A stretch of DNA of 29,328 bases, from positions 1 to 29,328 of the forward strand of contig CAIZOZ010000088.1 of NCBI GenBank assembly GCA_903934745.1, in the 5' to 3' direction. Source of the DNA: an uncultured cyanobacterium. Lineage in GTDB: Bacteria > Cyanobacteriota > Cyanobacteriia > PCC-6307 > Cyanobiaceae. How positions within the stretch are numbered: position 1 is the first letter of the stretch; the number at the start of each line of letters is the position of its first letter. The position numbers and the translations under genes are program-made. The notes beneath the pieces were generated by a model. It was not told where the DNA came from. It searched no databases and saw only the letters and a program-made list of their open reading frames with translations. This document shows, one piece after another, positions 21,762 through 29,110 of the stretch.

Positions 21762-23180
21762 TCAGGCGTCGTAGTACATCACGAACTCGTGGGGGTGGGG
21801 CCGCTGGCGCAGTTGCTGCACTTCCTCGTATTTCAGGGCGATCCAGTTGTTGATGAAGTCTTCGGTGAAGACCCCACCAGCCAGCAGGTAGTCCTTGTCG
21901 CGATCGAGGGCCTCGAGGGCACCATTCAGAGAGGCGGGAACCGTGGAGATCCTGGCGAGCTCTTCCACTGAAAGATCGAACAGATCAACATCAGTGCCAT
22001 CACCTGGATCGATCTGGTTCTGGATGCCGTCGATGCCGGCCATCAACATCGCCGAGAAGGCGATGTAAGGGTTGGCCAGGGCATCGCCGGAACGGAACTC
22101 AAGCCGTTTGGCTTTGGGGTTGGGGCCGGTGAGGGGGATGCGTACGGCGGCGGAGCGGTTGCCCTGCGAATACACCAGGTTCACCGGTGCCTCGAAGCCG
22201 GGTACCAGGCGCTTGTAGCTGTTGGTGGTGGGATTGGTGAAGGCGAGGAAACTGGGGGCATGCTTGAGCAGGCCGCCGATATACCAACGGGCTGTCTGGG
22301 AGAGGTTGGCGTAGGTACCTTCGCCGAAAAACAGGGGCTGGCCGGCTTTCCAGAGGCTCTGATGCACGTGCATACCGCTGCCGTTGTCGGCAAACACGGG
22401 CTTGGGCATGAAGGTGGCCGTTTTGCCGTATTTCCTGGCGATATTGCGCACAACATATTTGTAGATCATCACGTTGTCGGCGGCGCTGATCAGTTCCGCA
22501 AACTTGATGCCGAGTTCGTGCTGGGCTGTGGCCACCTCATGGTGCTGCTTTTCCACTGGCACGCCGAGGGAGGCCATGGTCAGCAACATCTCACTGCGGA
22601 TGTCCTGCAGGGTGTCATTGGGCGCCACCGGGAAATAGCCTTCCTTCAGCAGAATCTTGTAGCCGAGATTGCCACCTTCCTCCTGGCGATCCGTGTTCCA
22701 GGCGGCTTCAATTGAGTCGACGCTGTAGAAGCTGCTGCCGTTGCTGCTCTTATAGCGGACGTCGTCGAAGATGAAGAACTCAGGTTCGGGGCCAAAATAG
22801 GCGGTGTCGGCCAGCCCGGTGGTTCCGAGGTATTCGAGGGCTTTCTGGGCCAGGGCCCGGGGGCAGCGGCCGTAGGGTTTACCGCTGCGCGGTTCCTGGA
22901 TCGAGCAGATCAGGCTCAGGGTTTTATGGCTGTAAAAGGGATCGATCCAGGCGGTGTTCGGATCGGGCACCATCGCCATGTCCGACTCATTAATTGCCTT
23001 CCAGCCACGGATCGAGGAGCCGTCGAACGCCACGCCTTCGCTGAAGGCGGCTGCATCGATCAGGTCGTTGCAGACGGTGAGGTGCTGCCACTTGCCGTGC
23101 AGATCGACGAACTTCAGGTCGATCAGCTCGATGCCTTCGTCCTTGATCTGACGCAGAACGTCCTGGGCGGATTTGGCCAT
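21762..23180 (-). CDS. glnA: Glutamine synthetase type I (GlnA)
   Basis: GlnA condenses ammonium with glutamate using ATP, the main nitrogen entry point in cyanobacteria. The 472-residue product starts MAKSAQDVLRQIKDEGIELIDLKFVD. It has the GS signature DGSSIRGW, the Mg-binding FGPEPEFFIF (E132/E134), NGSGMHVHQSLW, the NRSAAVRIP loop and EFRSGDALANPY. At the position of the adenylylated Tyr of enteric GS (LYDLPPEE) the sequence is LFDLSVEE, with Phe401. Control by adenylylation is therefore excluded, in line with cyanobacteria, which use NtcA and inactivating factors instead. The frame is open to 23312, but ATG 23180 is the family start. It is transcribed away from apcF. Confidence 0.97.
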   Translation of the reverse strand: MAKSAQDVLRQIKDEGIELIDLKFVDLHGKWQHLTVCNDLIDAAAFSEGVAFDGSSIRGWKAINESDMAMVPDPNTAWIDPFYSHKTLSLICSIQEPRSGKPYGRCPRALAQKALEYLGTTGLADTAYFGPEPEFFIFDDVRYKSSNGSSFYSVDSIEAAWNTDRQEEGGNLGYKILLKEGYFPVAPNDTLQDIRSEMLLTMASLGVPVEKQHHEVATAQHELGIKFAELISAADNVMIYKYVVRNIARKYGKTATFMPKPVFADNGSGMHVHQSLWKAGQPLFFGEGTYANLSQTARWYIGGLLKHAPSFLAFTNPTTNSYKRLVPGFEAPVNLVYSQGNRSAAVRIPLTGPNPKAKRLEFRSGDALANPYIAFSAMLMAGIDGIQNQIDPGDGTDVDLFDLSVEELARISTVPASLNGALEALDRDKDYLLAGGVFTEDFINNWIALKYEEVQQLRQRPHPHEFVMYYDA

Positions 23181-23229
23181 GGCACGGAGAGAAACTGGGG
23201 ATGGCCGCTCCCGGGGGGCGGCAGGCTGG

Positions 23230-23272
23230 AAGGTACGGACCGATACCGTTTCGATTTTGTATCGGTTGCAAC
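23230..23272 (-). promoter_or_regulatory. NtcA-type promoter of glnA with two overlapping sites
   Basis: Reading toward glnA, GTTGCAACCGATAC (23272-23259) matches the relaxed NtcA pattern GTN10AC. Exactly 23 bp later comes TACCTT (23235-23230), a TAN3T -10; that spacing is what NtcA-activated promoters use. A second, perfect GTAN8TAC site (23246-23233) overlaps the -10. The facing halves make a perfect inverted repeat, ACCGATAC and GTATCGGT, separated by 12 bp. Transcription would start roughly 40 bp before the ATG. The match is seen; binding is inferred. Confidence 0.7.
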
Positions 23273-23356
23273 GGAATGACCGGTTCGGCCCGTGTCGCCG
23301 GCCCAGCGCCACGGCTGCGCGATGGCGGCTCCGGCTGCGTAACCGTTTCTGTCAAC

Positions 23357-23379
23357 TTGCCCAGATCCACGCTGGGCAA
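23357..23379. promoter_or_regulatory. Perfect 8-bp inverted repeat upstream of apcF
   Basis: TTGCCCAG (23357-23364), a 7-bp spacer and CTGGGCAA (23372-23379) form a perfect dyad ending 60 bp before the apcF ATG. Neither strand has a T-tract after it, so it is not a terminator. It could be an operator or a 5'-UTR hairpin for apcF. No known regulator is assigned. Confidence 0.5.
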
Positions 23380-23439
23380 AGGATTCTGCCGGTTTGCAAG
23401 TGCTAGCTTCCGCCCCAGGTGCGTCGATTTGATCCGACC

Positions 23440-23961
23440 ATGCGCGATGCCATCAGTGGCCTGATCGGCCGTTATGACCAGCTGGGCCGCTACTTCGATC
23501 GGGCGGCTATCGATCGCATCGATGGCTTCTTCGCCCAGTCCACGATTCGCCTGGCGGCGGTGGAGCTGATCAACCGTGAAGCCACCACGATTGTGCGTGA
23601 GGCCTCCCAGCGCCTCTGGCTGGAAGATCCGGAGCTGATCCTGCCCGGTGGCAACGCTTACACCACCCGTCGTCTGGCAGCTTGCCTGCGCGACATGGAT
23701 TACTTCTTGCGCTACGCCAGTTACGCCTTGATCGCCGACGATCTGACGATCCTGGACGAACGGGTGCTCAACGGCCTTGATGACACCTACAAGAGTCTGG
23801 GTGTGCCCACCGGTCCCACGGTGCGTGGCATCTCCCTGCTCGCTGAGGTGGTCTGCGAGATGTTGGCCGATGCCGGTGTGGCCGATGCCGCCGCGGTGGT
23901 GCGGGTGCCCTTTGAGCACCTGGTTCGCGGCCTGGCCACCAGCAACGTTCGCGCCCGCTGA
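23440..23961 (+). CDS. apcF: Allophycocyanin beta-18-type subunit (ApcF)
   Basis: A 173-residue phycobiliprotein of the phycobilisome core. It starts MRDAISGLIGRYDQLGRYFD. The chromophore site is GGNAYTTRRLAACLRDMDYFLRY, with the bilin-binding Cys82. The segment LDERVLNGLDDTYKSLGVP surrounds the usual bilin pocket. The MRDA start, the length (longer than the ~161-residue ApcB) and the isolated position away from apcA/apcB favour ApcF, which partners ApcE at the core terminal emitter. A divergent ApcB copy is less likely. The GTG frame open from 23419 adds only seven residues, so ATG 23440 is used. The region 23962-24119 after it holds nothing I can support. Confidence 0.82.
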   Translation: MRDAISGLIGRYDQLGRYFDRAAIDRIDGFFAQSTIRLAAVELINREATTIVREASQRLWLEDPELILPGGNAYTTRRLAACLRDMDYFLRYASYALIADDLTILDERVLNGLDDTYKSLGVPTGPTVRGISLLAEVVCEMLADAGVADAAAVVRVPFEHLVRGLATSNVRAR

Positions 23962-24119
23962 AGACCAGGCCGAGCTCCCCAGCTGTGGGCCCCTCAGCTG
24001 CAGCAGTGGCGAGGTTCCCCGGCGTCCCAGCTGCGCAGCCCCTGCCGTCAGCGGTGGGAGTTCATCCTTTACTACTCTCACCCCATCTTTCCGCCGCCGC
24101 TTCGGTCTTGGTTCTTTCC

Positions 24120-25298
24120 GTGCAGCCTCCTCTCAATTCCAGCCATCGGCTCCTGCTGGATCCGATCGCCACTCCCGAACGTCTGCTGCTCGGTCCAGGT
24201 CCCTCCAACGCCCATCCCAAGGTGCTCGAGGCCCTCGCCCGGCCGCCGATCGGCCATCTCGATCCCCTCTACATCGAGCTGATGGGCGAAGTGCAGGAGC
24301 TGCTGCGCTACGCCTGGCAAACCGATAACCGGCTCACGATTCCGATGAGCGGCACCGGCAGTGCCGCCATGGAGGCCACGCTGGCCAACACCATCGAACC
24401 CGGCGACAAGGTGCTGGTGGCGGTGATGGGCTATTTCGGCCAGCGCCTGGTGGATATGGCCGGTCGTTACCGGGCCGATGTGGTGACGATCGAGCGCCCC
24501 TGGGGCGAGGCCTTCAGTCTCGAGGAGCTGGAGCAGGCCCTGATCGATCACAAGCCGGCCATCCTGGCGATGGTCCATGCCGAAACCTCCACCGGCGTCT
24601 GCCAACCGATGGAGGGCATCGGCGAGCTCTGCCGCCGGCACGACTGCCTGCTGTTGCTGGACACCGTCACCTCGCTGGGGGCGGTGCCGCTGCTGCTCGA
24701 CACCTGGCAGGTGGATCTGGCCTACAGCTGCAGCCAGAAGGGGCTCAGCTGCCCCCCAGGCCTCGGCCCCTTCACCATGGGTCCGCGGGCTGAGGCCAAG
24801 CTGGCTGCCCGCAGCGGCAAGGTGCCCAACTGGTACCTCGATGTCTCCCTGCTCAACCAGTACTGGGGAAGCGATCGGGTGTATCACCACACCGCCCCGG
24901 TGAACATGAACTTCGGCATGCGCGAAGCGTTGCGTCTGCTGGCTGAAGAAGGCCTGGACAACGCCTGGAGCCGCCACCGCCGCAATGCCGAACGGCTCTG
25001 GGCCGGTCTGGAGCGATTGGACCTCCAGCTCCATGTGCCGCTCGAGCTGCGTTTGCCCACCCTCACCACCGTGTGCATCCCTGAGGGGGTGGATGGCAAG
25101 GCGTTCAGCCGCCATCTGCTCGATACCCATGGCATCGAGGTCGGCGGCGGCCTGGGTGCCCTGGCCGGCAAGGTCTGGCGCATCGGCCTGATGGGGTACA
25201 ACAGCACCCCGGAGAACGTCGATCGGTTGCTGACCCTGCTGGAGGAGGAGTTGCCCGCTTTTCGCCCCAGCTCGCCGGCGATGCTGTCCGTCGCCTGA
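24120..25298 (+). CDS. Alanine/serine-glyoxylate aminotransferase (PLP, class V)
   Basis: This class V aminotransferase converts glyoxylate to glycine with alanine or serine as donor, a step of photorespiration. The 392-residue product starts at GTG 24120. It shows RLLLGPGPSNAHPKVLEAL, MSGTGSAAMEATLAN (phosphate-binding loop), VHAETSTGVCQP, LLLLDTVTSLGAVPL with the PLP-pyridine Asp, and YSCSQKGLSCPPGLGP with the PLP-binding Lys207. The C-terminus has HGIEVGGGLGALAGKVWRIGLMG, typical of the AGT/SGAT group. The start is uncertain: the frame is open from 23985, but the extra residues are not family-like. Donor preference cannot be read from sequence. Confidence 0.88.
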   Translation: MQPPLNSSHRLLLDPIATPERLLLGPGPSNAHPKVLEALARPPIGHLDPLYIELMGEVQELLRYAWQTDNRLTIPMSGTGSAAMEATLANTIEPGDKVLVAVMGYFGQRLVDMAGRYRADVVTIERPWGEAFSLEELEQALIDHKPAILAMVHAETSTGVCQPMEGIGELCRRHDCLLLLDTVTSLGAVPLLLDTWQVDLAYSCSQKGLSCPPGLGPFTMGPRAEAKLAARSGKVPNWYLDVSLLNQYWGSDRVYHHTAPVNMNFGMREALRLLAEEGLDNAWSRHRRNAERLWAGLERLDLQLHVPLELRLPTLTTVCIPEGVDGKAFSRHLLDTHGIEVGGGLGALAGKVWRIGLMGYNSTPENVDRLLTLLEEELPAFRPSSPAMLSVA

Positions 25299-25334
25299 GC
25301 CGCCGGCGATCAGCCGCCAGCCCAGCCCTGCCTT

Positions 25335-25805
25335 TCAACGCTGAGCGCGGCGGCGGCGAAACCAGTCGCCCAGCTGCTGCTGGGCAGCCTGGGCCCGGAT
25401 TCCTCCCACGATCGCCATCTGGTGGTGGGCGCTGGGGTCGGTGGCCAGGTTGAGGCAGCCGCCGAGGGCGCCGCGTTTGGCATCGCTGGCCGCGAACACC
25501 ACCCGACCCACACGGGCCTGGATCAGGGCACCGGCGCACATCGGGCAGGGTTCGAGGGTCACCAGCAGGCTGCAGTCGTTGAAGCGCCAGTCGCCCCGCA
25601 GGGCCGCCGCCTGGCGCAGCGCCACCAGTTCGGCGTGACCGAGCGGATCCTGCTGGCGATGGCGGCGGTTGCTGCCCCAGCCCAGGCAATGGCCATGGCG
25701 ATCGAGGATCACAGCCGCCACAGGGATTTCTCCCTCCAGTCCCACCCGTTCCGCTTGGCGCAGCAGGCGCTCCATCCAGAATTCGTCCCGCTGGCGCTGC
25801 TCCAT
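25335..25805 (-). CDS. tadA: tRNA-specific adenosine deaminase TadA
   Basis: TadA converts A34 to inosine in the tRNA-Arg(ACG) anticodon so it can read several codons. The 156-residue product has the zinc site H57-A-E59 (GHAELVAL) and P-C87-P-M-C90 (LEPCPMCAGALIQARV), with Glu59 as proton shuttle. The N-terminal MEQRQRDEFWMERLLRQAERVGLEGEIPVAAVIL and the GWGSNRRHRQQDPLGHAE loop are standard. The frame is open upstream to 26006, but ATG 25805 is the family start. It is head to head with the decarboxylase gene; the starts are only 39 bp apart. Confidence 0.95.
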   Translation of the reverse strand: MEQRQRDEFWMERLLRQAERVGLEGEIPVAAVILDRHGHCLGWGSNRRHRQQDPLGHAELVALRQAAALRGDWRFNDCSLLVTLEPCPMCAGALIQARVGRVVFAASDAKRGALGGCLNLATDPSAHHQMAIVGGIRAQAAQQQLGDWFRRRRAQR

Positions 25806-25844
25806 CGCTCCCTTGTAGCCGTGGGTGCCCTGGCACGGGGCAGA

Positions 25845-27356
25845 ATGCCCCCACACCGACCAGCCCCGTTGGCCAGCGCGCCCTCCGTTCAACGGCTTCC
25901 CCACTCGCCCGTTCTCGCTGACGCTGCCGAGCTGCATGGCTTTGCCGAGCTCAAGGGTTTTGCTGATCCGGCCGGATTGGATCCCCAGCTCGAGCGCTTT
26001 CTGCATCAGGCCTCCAGCCTGCTCTGCCAGTGGCTCGGCCAGGCCGAAGCGGGATCCCCCTTGCCGGCCCTGAGTGTGTTGCCGGCCGTCGAACCGGAAG
26101 CGCAGGGTCTACCAGCGGAGCGGCTGCTGGCTGATCTGCAGCTGGTGATGGAGGGTGCCTTCAACCCCAATCACCCCGGTGCGCTCGCCCATCTCGATCC
26201 GCCGCCGTTGGCGGCCTCGATCGCCGCCGATCTGATCTGTGCCGGTCTAAACAACAATCTGCTGGCTGAAGAGCTCTCCCCCAGCCTCACCCGCCTCGAG
26301 CGCAGCCTTTGCTGCTGGCTGGCCCAGCAGCTCGGCCTCGGAGACCAGGCCGGTGGGGTGGCCGCCAGTGGTGGCTCCCTCAGCAACCTGATGGCCCTGG
26401 TCACCGCCCGCCGCAGCCGCGGCCTCGGCTGCCGCGCTGATGCGGTGGTGCTCTGCAGCGTTGATGCCCATGTCTCCTTGGACAAGGCGATGACGGTGAT
26501 GGGCCTCCCCGCCCACGCCTTGCAGCGCTTGCCAGTGGATGCCCAGGGCCGGCTGGAGGCCGCGGCCCTGGGCGAGCGGCTCGATCAGCTCGCGGCCGCT
26601 GGCATCCCGGTGCTGGCGGTGGTGGCCACGGCCGGCACCACGGTTCGCGGCGCGATCGATCCCCTGGATGCCATCGCGGCCCATTGCCGCCGCCATGGCC
26701 ATTGGTTGCATGTGGACGGAGCGATCGGGGCCGTGTTTGCCCTGGCTGCTTCGCAACGCCAACACCTGGTGGGGCTGGAGCTCGCCGATTCGGTCACGGT
26801 CAATCCCCAGAAGCTGCTCGGCATCACCAAGACCTCCTCCCTGCTGCTGCTGGCGCAACCGGCCCAGCTGCAGGCGGCCTTTGCTACCGGGCTGCCTTAC
26901 ATGGAACCCAGTTGGGGTGCCGGTCATGGCGGCGAATCCGGTCTGCAGGGCAGCCGGCCGGCTGAAATCCTCAAGCTCTGGCTCGGTTTGCGCCAGTTAG
27001 GGCTGAACGGCATCACGGCGCTGGTGGAAGGGGCGATCAGGCGGCGCCGGCAGCTGGAAATCCTGCTGGCGGCCGAACCGCGCCTGCAGCTGCTGGGCGG
27101 GCCCCTGCATCTGCTGGCCTTCCGGCCCCGGGGCCTCAAGGCGGAGGCTGCTGATGCCTGGTCCAGTCACACCCGCCAGGCGCTGCTGGCGCAGCACCTG
27201 ATGCTTTCCCGGCCCTGTTATCACGGCCACCATCACCTCAAGGCGGTGTTGGGCAATCCCCACACCCAGGCCAGCCACCTGGAGCGCCTCGCCCAGATTG
27301 TGCAGGCGAACCTGCCGGAGGCAGGCGACGCTGCCGGCCTGCCCAGGAGCACCTGA
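25845..27356 (+). CDS. Group II PLP-dependent amino acid decarboxylase family protein
   Basis: This 503-residue fold-type I PLP enzyme resembles 2,4-diaminobutyrate, glutamate and aromatic amino acid decarboxylases. Visible are FNPNHPGALAHLDPPPLAASIAADL, VAASGGSLSNLMAL, VVATAGTTVRGAIDPLDAIA and HVDGAIGAVFAL (H289, D291). The PLP-binding site is VTVNPQKLLGITKTSSLL (K323), followed by GLQGSRPAEILKLWLGL. Two usual positions differ: the family mostly has HVDAA and NPHK, while here they are HVDGA and NPQK. The substrate is therefore open. An N-terminal 25-residue stretch is probably disordered. The ATG at 25845 is divergent from tadA. A small membrane gene follows 4 bp after its stop. Confidence 0.85.
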   Translation: MPPHRPAPLASAPSVQRLPHSPVLADAAELHGFAELKGFADPAGLDPQLERFLHQASSLLCQWLGQAEAGSPLPALSVLPAVEPEAQGLPAERLLADLQLVMEGAFNPNHPGALAHLDPPPLAASIAADLICAGLNNNLLAEELSPSLTRLERSLCCWLAQQLGLGDQAGGVAASGGSLSNLMALVTARRSRGLGCRADAVVLCSVDAHVSLDKAMTVMGLPAHALQRLPVDAQGRLEAAALGERLDQLAAAGIPVLAVVATAGTTVRGAIDPLDAIAAHCRRHGHWLHVDGAIGAVFALAASQRQHLVGLELADSVTVNPQKLLGITKTSSLLLLAQPAQLQAAFATGLPYMEPSWGAGHGGESGLQGSRPAEILKLWLGLRQLGLNGITALVEGAIRRRRQLEILLAAEPRLQLLGGPLHLLAFRPRGLKAEAADAWSSHTRQALLAQHLMLSRPCYHGHHHLKAVLGNPHTQASHLERLAQIVQANLPEAGDAAGLPRST

Positions 27357-27360
27357 AACG

Positions 27361-27627
27361 ATGGCCGACGACCCGACGAACAAGGACTTGGAGCCGCCGC
27401 TCAGGCGGACTGAAGCGGCTGGCAAAGCGAAAACCAGCTCCCGCTGGGTGGCGATCGTCACCGGCGCCATCTCGATCCTGATCGGTGTGCTTTATCTGCT
27501 GCTGATCACGGTGCTCGATAGTCGCGGTCCGCTGCGCCCCCCTCCGCCGGAGGCGCTTGGCTTCGTTCTGGTGGACGGGGTGGCAAGCGCACCTGACGGC
27601 GCTGCAGGGGCTCCACCACGCGGTTGA
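27361..27627 (+). CDS. Small single-helix membrane protein
   Basis: An 88-residue protein from ATG 27361. A charged N-terminus (MADDPTNKDLEPPLRRTEAAGKAKTS-type) precedes one membrane helix (WVAIVTGAISILIGVLYLLLITVL), then DSRGPLRPPPPEALGF, a motif that looks conserved, and a low-complexity tail. No family is recognised. The last 122 bp are antisense to the 3' end of the GTPase gene. The conserved-looking part runs past position 27506, so the overlap is not only its tail. Confidence 0.65.
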   Translation: MADDPTNKDLEPPLRRTEAAGKAKTSSRWVAIVTGAISILIGVLYLLLITVLDSRGPLRPPPPEALGFVLVDGVASAPDGAAGAPPRG

Positions 27628-29110
27628 CGGCCGTTTTGAGGAAGCTCCGCAGCACATCTTCCCGGCGATTGAGGTCGTATTCGCGCTGCAGCACCGACTG
27701 CAGTCCGCCATCGCCCCAGTCCTGATCCTGCTGGAAGAACACGATGAAACTGCGGCCCGCCACCCGGGTGAGCCAGGCGGCCGTCACCGCCTGAATCGCC
27801 CGGCTCACTAGCAGAACCGGCAGGCTGAGGCTGATCACACTGCTGATCAGGGCCACGCCCCCCTTCACCAGACCGAGACCGGCCAGGGTGCGGCCCACCG
27901 AGAGGGCCAGATCCTGGGCTGAATCACGGCTGAGGCTGACGCCGTACACCTTGCCGATCTCCATCACCATCTGGGCATTCACCGCCGCGGCACCCAGCAG
28001 GTCGACCCCTGGCAGGGGCGTGAGCGCCACCACGCCGGCGCCGATCCAGACATAGCGATCGACGATGGTTTCGGCATCCTGGTGACGTTGGCGATCGAGC
28101 AGGGCCCGGCTGGTGTCCCCCAGCTGGCGGCACTGCAGCAGCAGGTTGTCGGCGATCAGTTCTTCGCCATCGGCCTGCAGCACGGCAGCCAGGCGCCGCA
28201 ACAGCGCCTCCAGCTCCGGCTGCGGCTGGCGGGGCTTGCCGCCCGGCAGCGGCACGCTCTGGGGGGAGGCACTGGCCGGAATCACATCGGCGGCGGCGAT
28301 GCGGCCGGAACAGCGCTGGCGCAGCAGGGCCAGCAGCCGTTGTTCCTCCTGCTCACCGCGTAGATCGCATTTGTTGAGCACCAGCAGCAGGCGTTTGCCG
28401 AGGCTGGCCAGCACGTCGAACACCTCCATTTCGGCTGCCCGCAGATCGCCATCGACCACCAGCAGCAGCAGATCGGCCCGTGCGGCCAGCTGGCGGGCCA
28501 GCCGTTCGCGCTCCCGCCCGGCGCCGCCCGCTTCGAGGATGCCGGGCGTGTCTTCGAGGATCACGGCCCGGGGCAATGGCTTCAGCCGCAGGCGATAGCG
28601 GGCCGATGCGGTGGTGGAGCCCATCGGCGCTCCCACCTCGCCCACCAACTCCCGCAGCAAGGCCCGGATCAGGGAGGTTTTGCCGGTGGAGCCACTGCCA
28701 AACAGGGTGATCACCAGATCGCCCCGCTCCAGCTCCTGCTGCATCCGTTGACGCTCCTGCTGCAGGGCCTGGCGCTCCACCTCATCGCGGATGCGCTCGA
28801 GGGTGCGATCGATCGAGGCCAGGTTGCGTTCGGCCGCCTCCCGCTTGCTGCCGGAGGGCTGGTGGGGCGTCTGGGCTGGTCGGCCGCCCGGCCCCCGACG
28901 GGCCATGGCCTGCCACCAGGGCCAACCGAACTGGATCACAGCCAGCAGCACCACGCCTAGCAGCAGCAGCAGCAAGGGCCCGATCAACCAGCCCGGCAGC
29001 CAGTAACTGAGCTGCCAGATCAGCTGATTGACGGCCTGCAACACCAGACCCGCCAGCAGCAACAGCAGCAGGCCCAGGCCAATCCAGAGCCAGAGGCGAC
29101 GGGGCAGCAT
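27506..29110 (-). CDS. Membrane-anchored GTPase with DUF697-like C-terminal domain
   Basis: A 534-residue protein. Two N-terminal helices (about 6-28 and 40-62) are followed by a charged coiled-coil (about 90-130) and a GTPase domain. Its P-loop is GSGSTGKTS (138-146), G3 is DTPG (187-190) and G4 is NKCD (246-249). The C-terminal region has two further hydrophobic segments (WIGAGVVALTPLPGVDLLGAAAVNAQMVMEIG and LVKGGVALISSVISLSLPVLLVSRAI), the pattern of DUF697/YcjF proteins. A role in membrane or envelope organisation is plausible but unproven. The ATG overlaps the stop of the upstream penicillin-binding protein gene (TGATG). The last ~30 residues are Pro/Arg-rich and unlike the rest. Confidence 0.85.
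   Translation of the reverse strand: MLPRRLWLWIGLGLLLLLLAGLVLQAVNQLIWQLSYWLPGWLIGPLLLLLLGVVLLAVIQFGWPWWQAMARRGPGGRPAQTPHQPSGSKREAAERNLASIDRTLERIRDEVERQALQQERQRMQQELERGDLVITLFGSGSTGKTSLIRALLRELVGEVGAPMGSTTASARYRLRLKPLPRAVILEDTPGILEAGGAGRERERLARQLAARADLLLLVVDGDLRAAEMEVFDVLASLGKRLLLVLNKCDLRGEQEEQRLLALLRQRCSGRIAAADVIPASASPQSVPLPGGKPRQPQPELEALLRRLAAVLQADGEELIADNLLLQCRQLGDTSRALLDRQRHQDAETIVDRYVWIGAGVVALTPLPGVDLLGAAAVNAQMVMEIGKVYGVSLSRDSAQDLALSVGRTLAGLGLVKGGVALISSVISLSLPVLLVSRAIQAVTAAWLTRVAGRSFIVFFQQDQDWGDGGLQSVLQREYDLNRREDVLRSFLKTAVNRVVEPLQRRQVRLPPRPPERSQAPPAEGGAADRDYRAP

Noticed and set aside
23962..24119. Possible terminator or small gene between apcF and the aminotransferase
   Set aside because: CAGCTG repeats occur, but I see no stem with a T-tract and no coherent reading frame.
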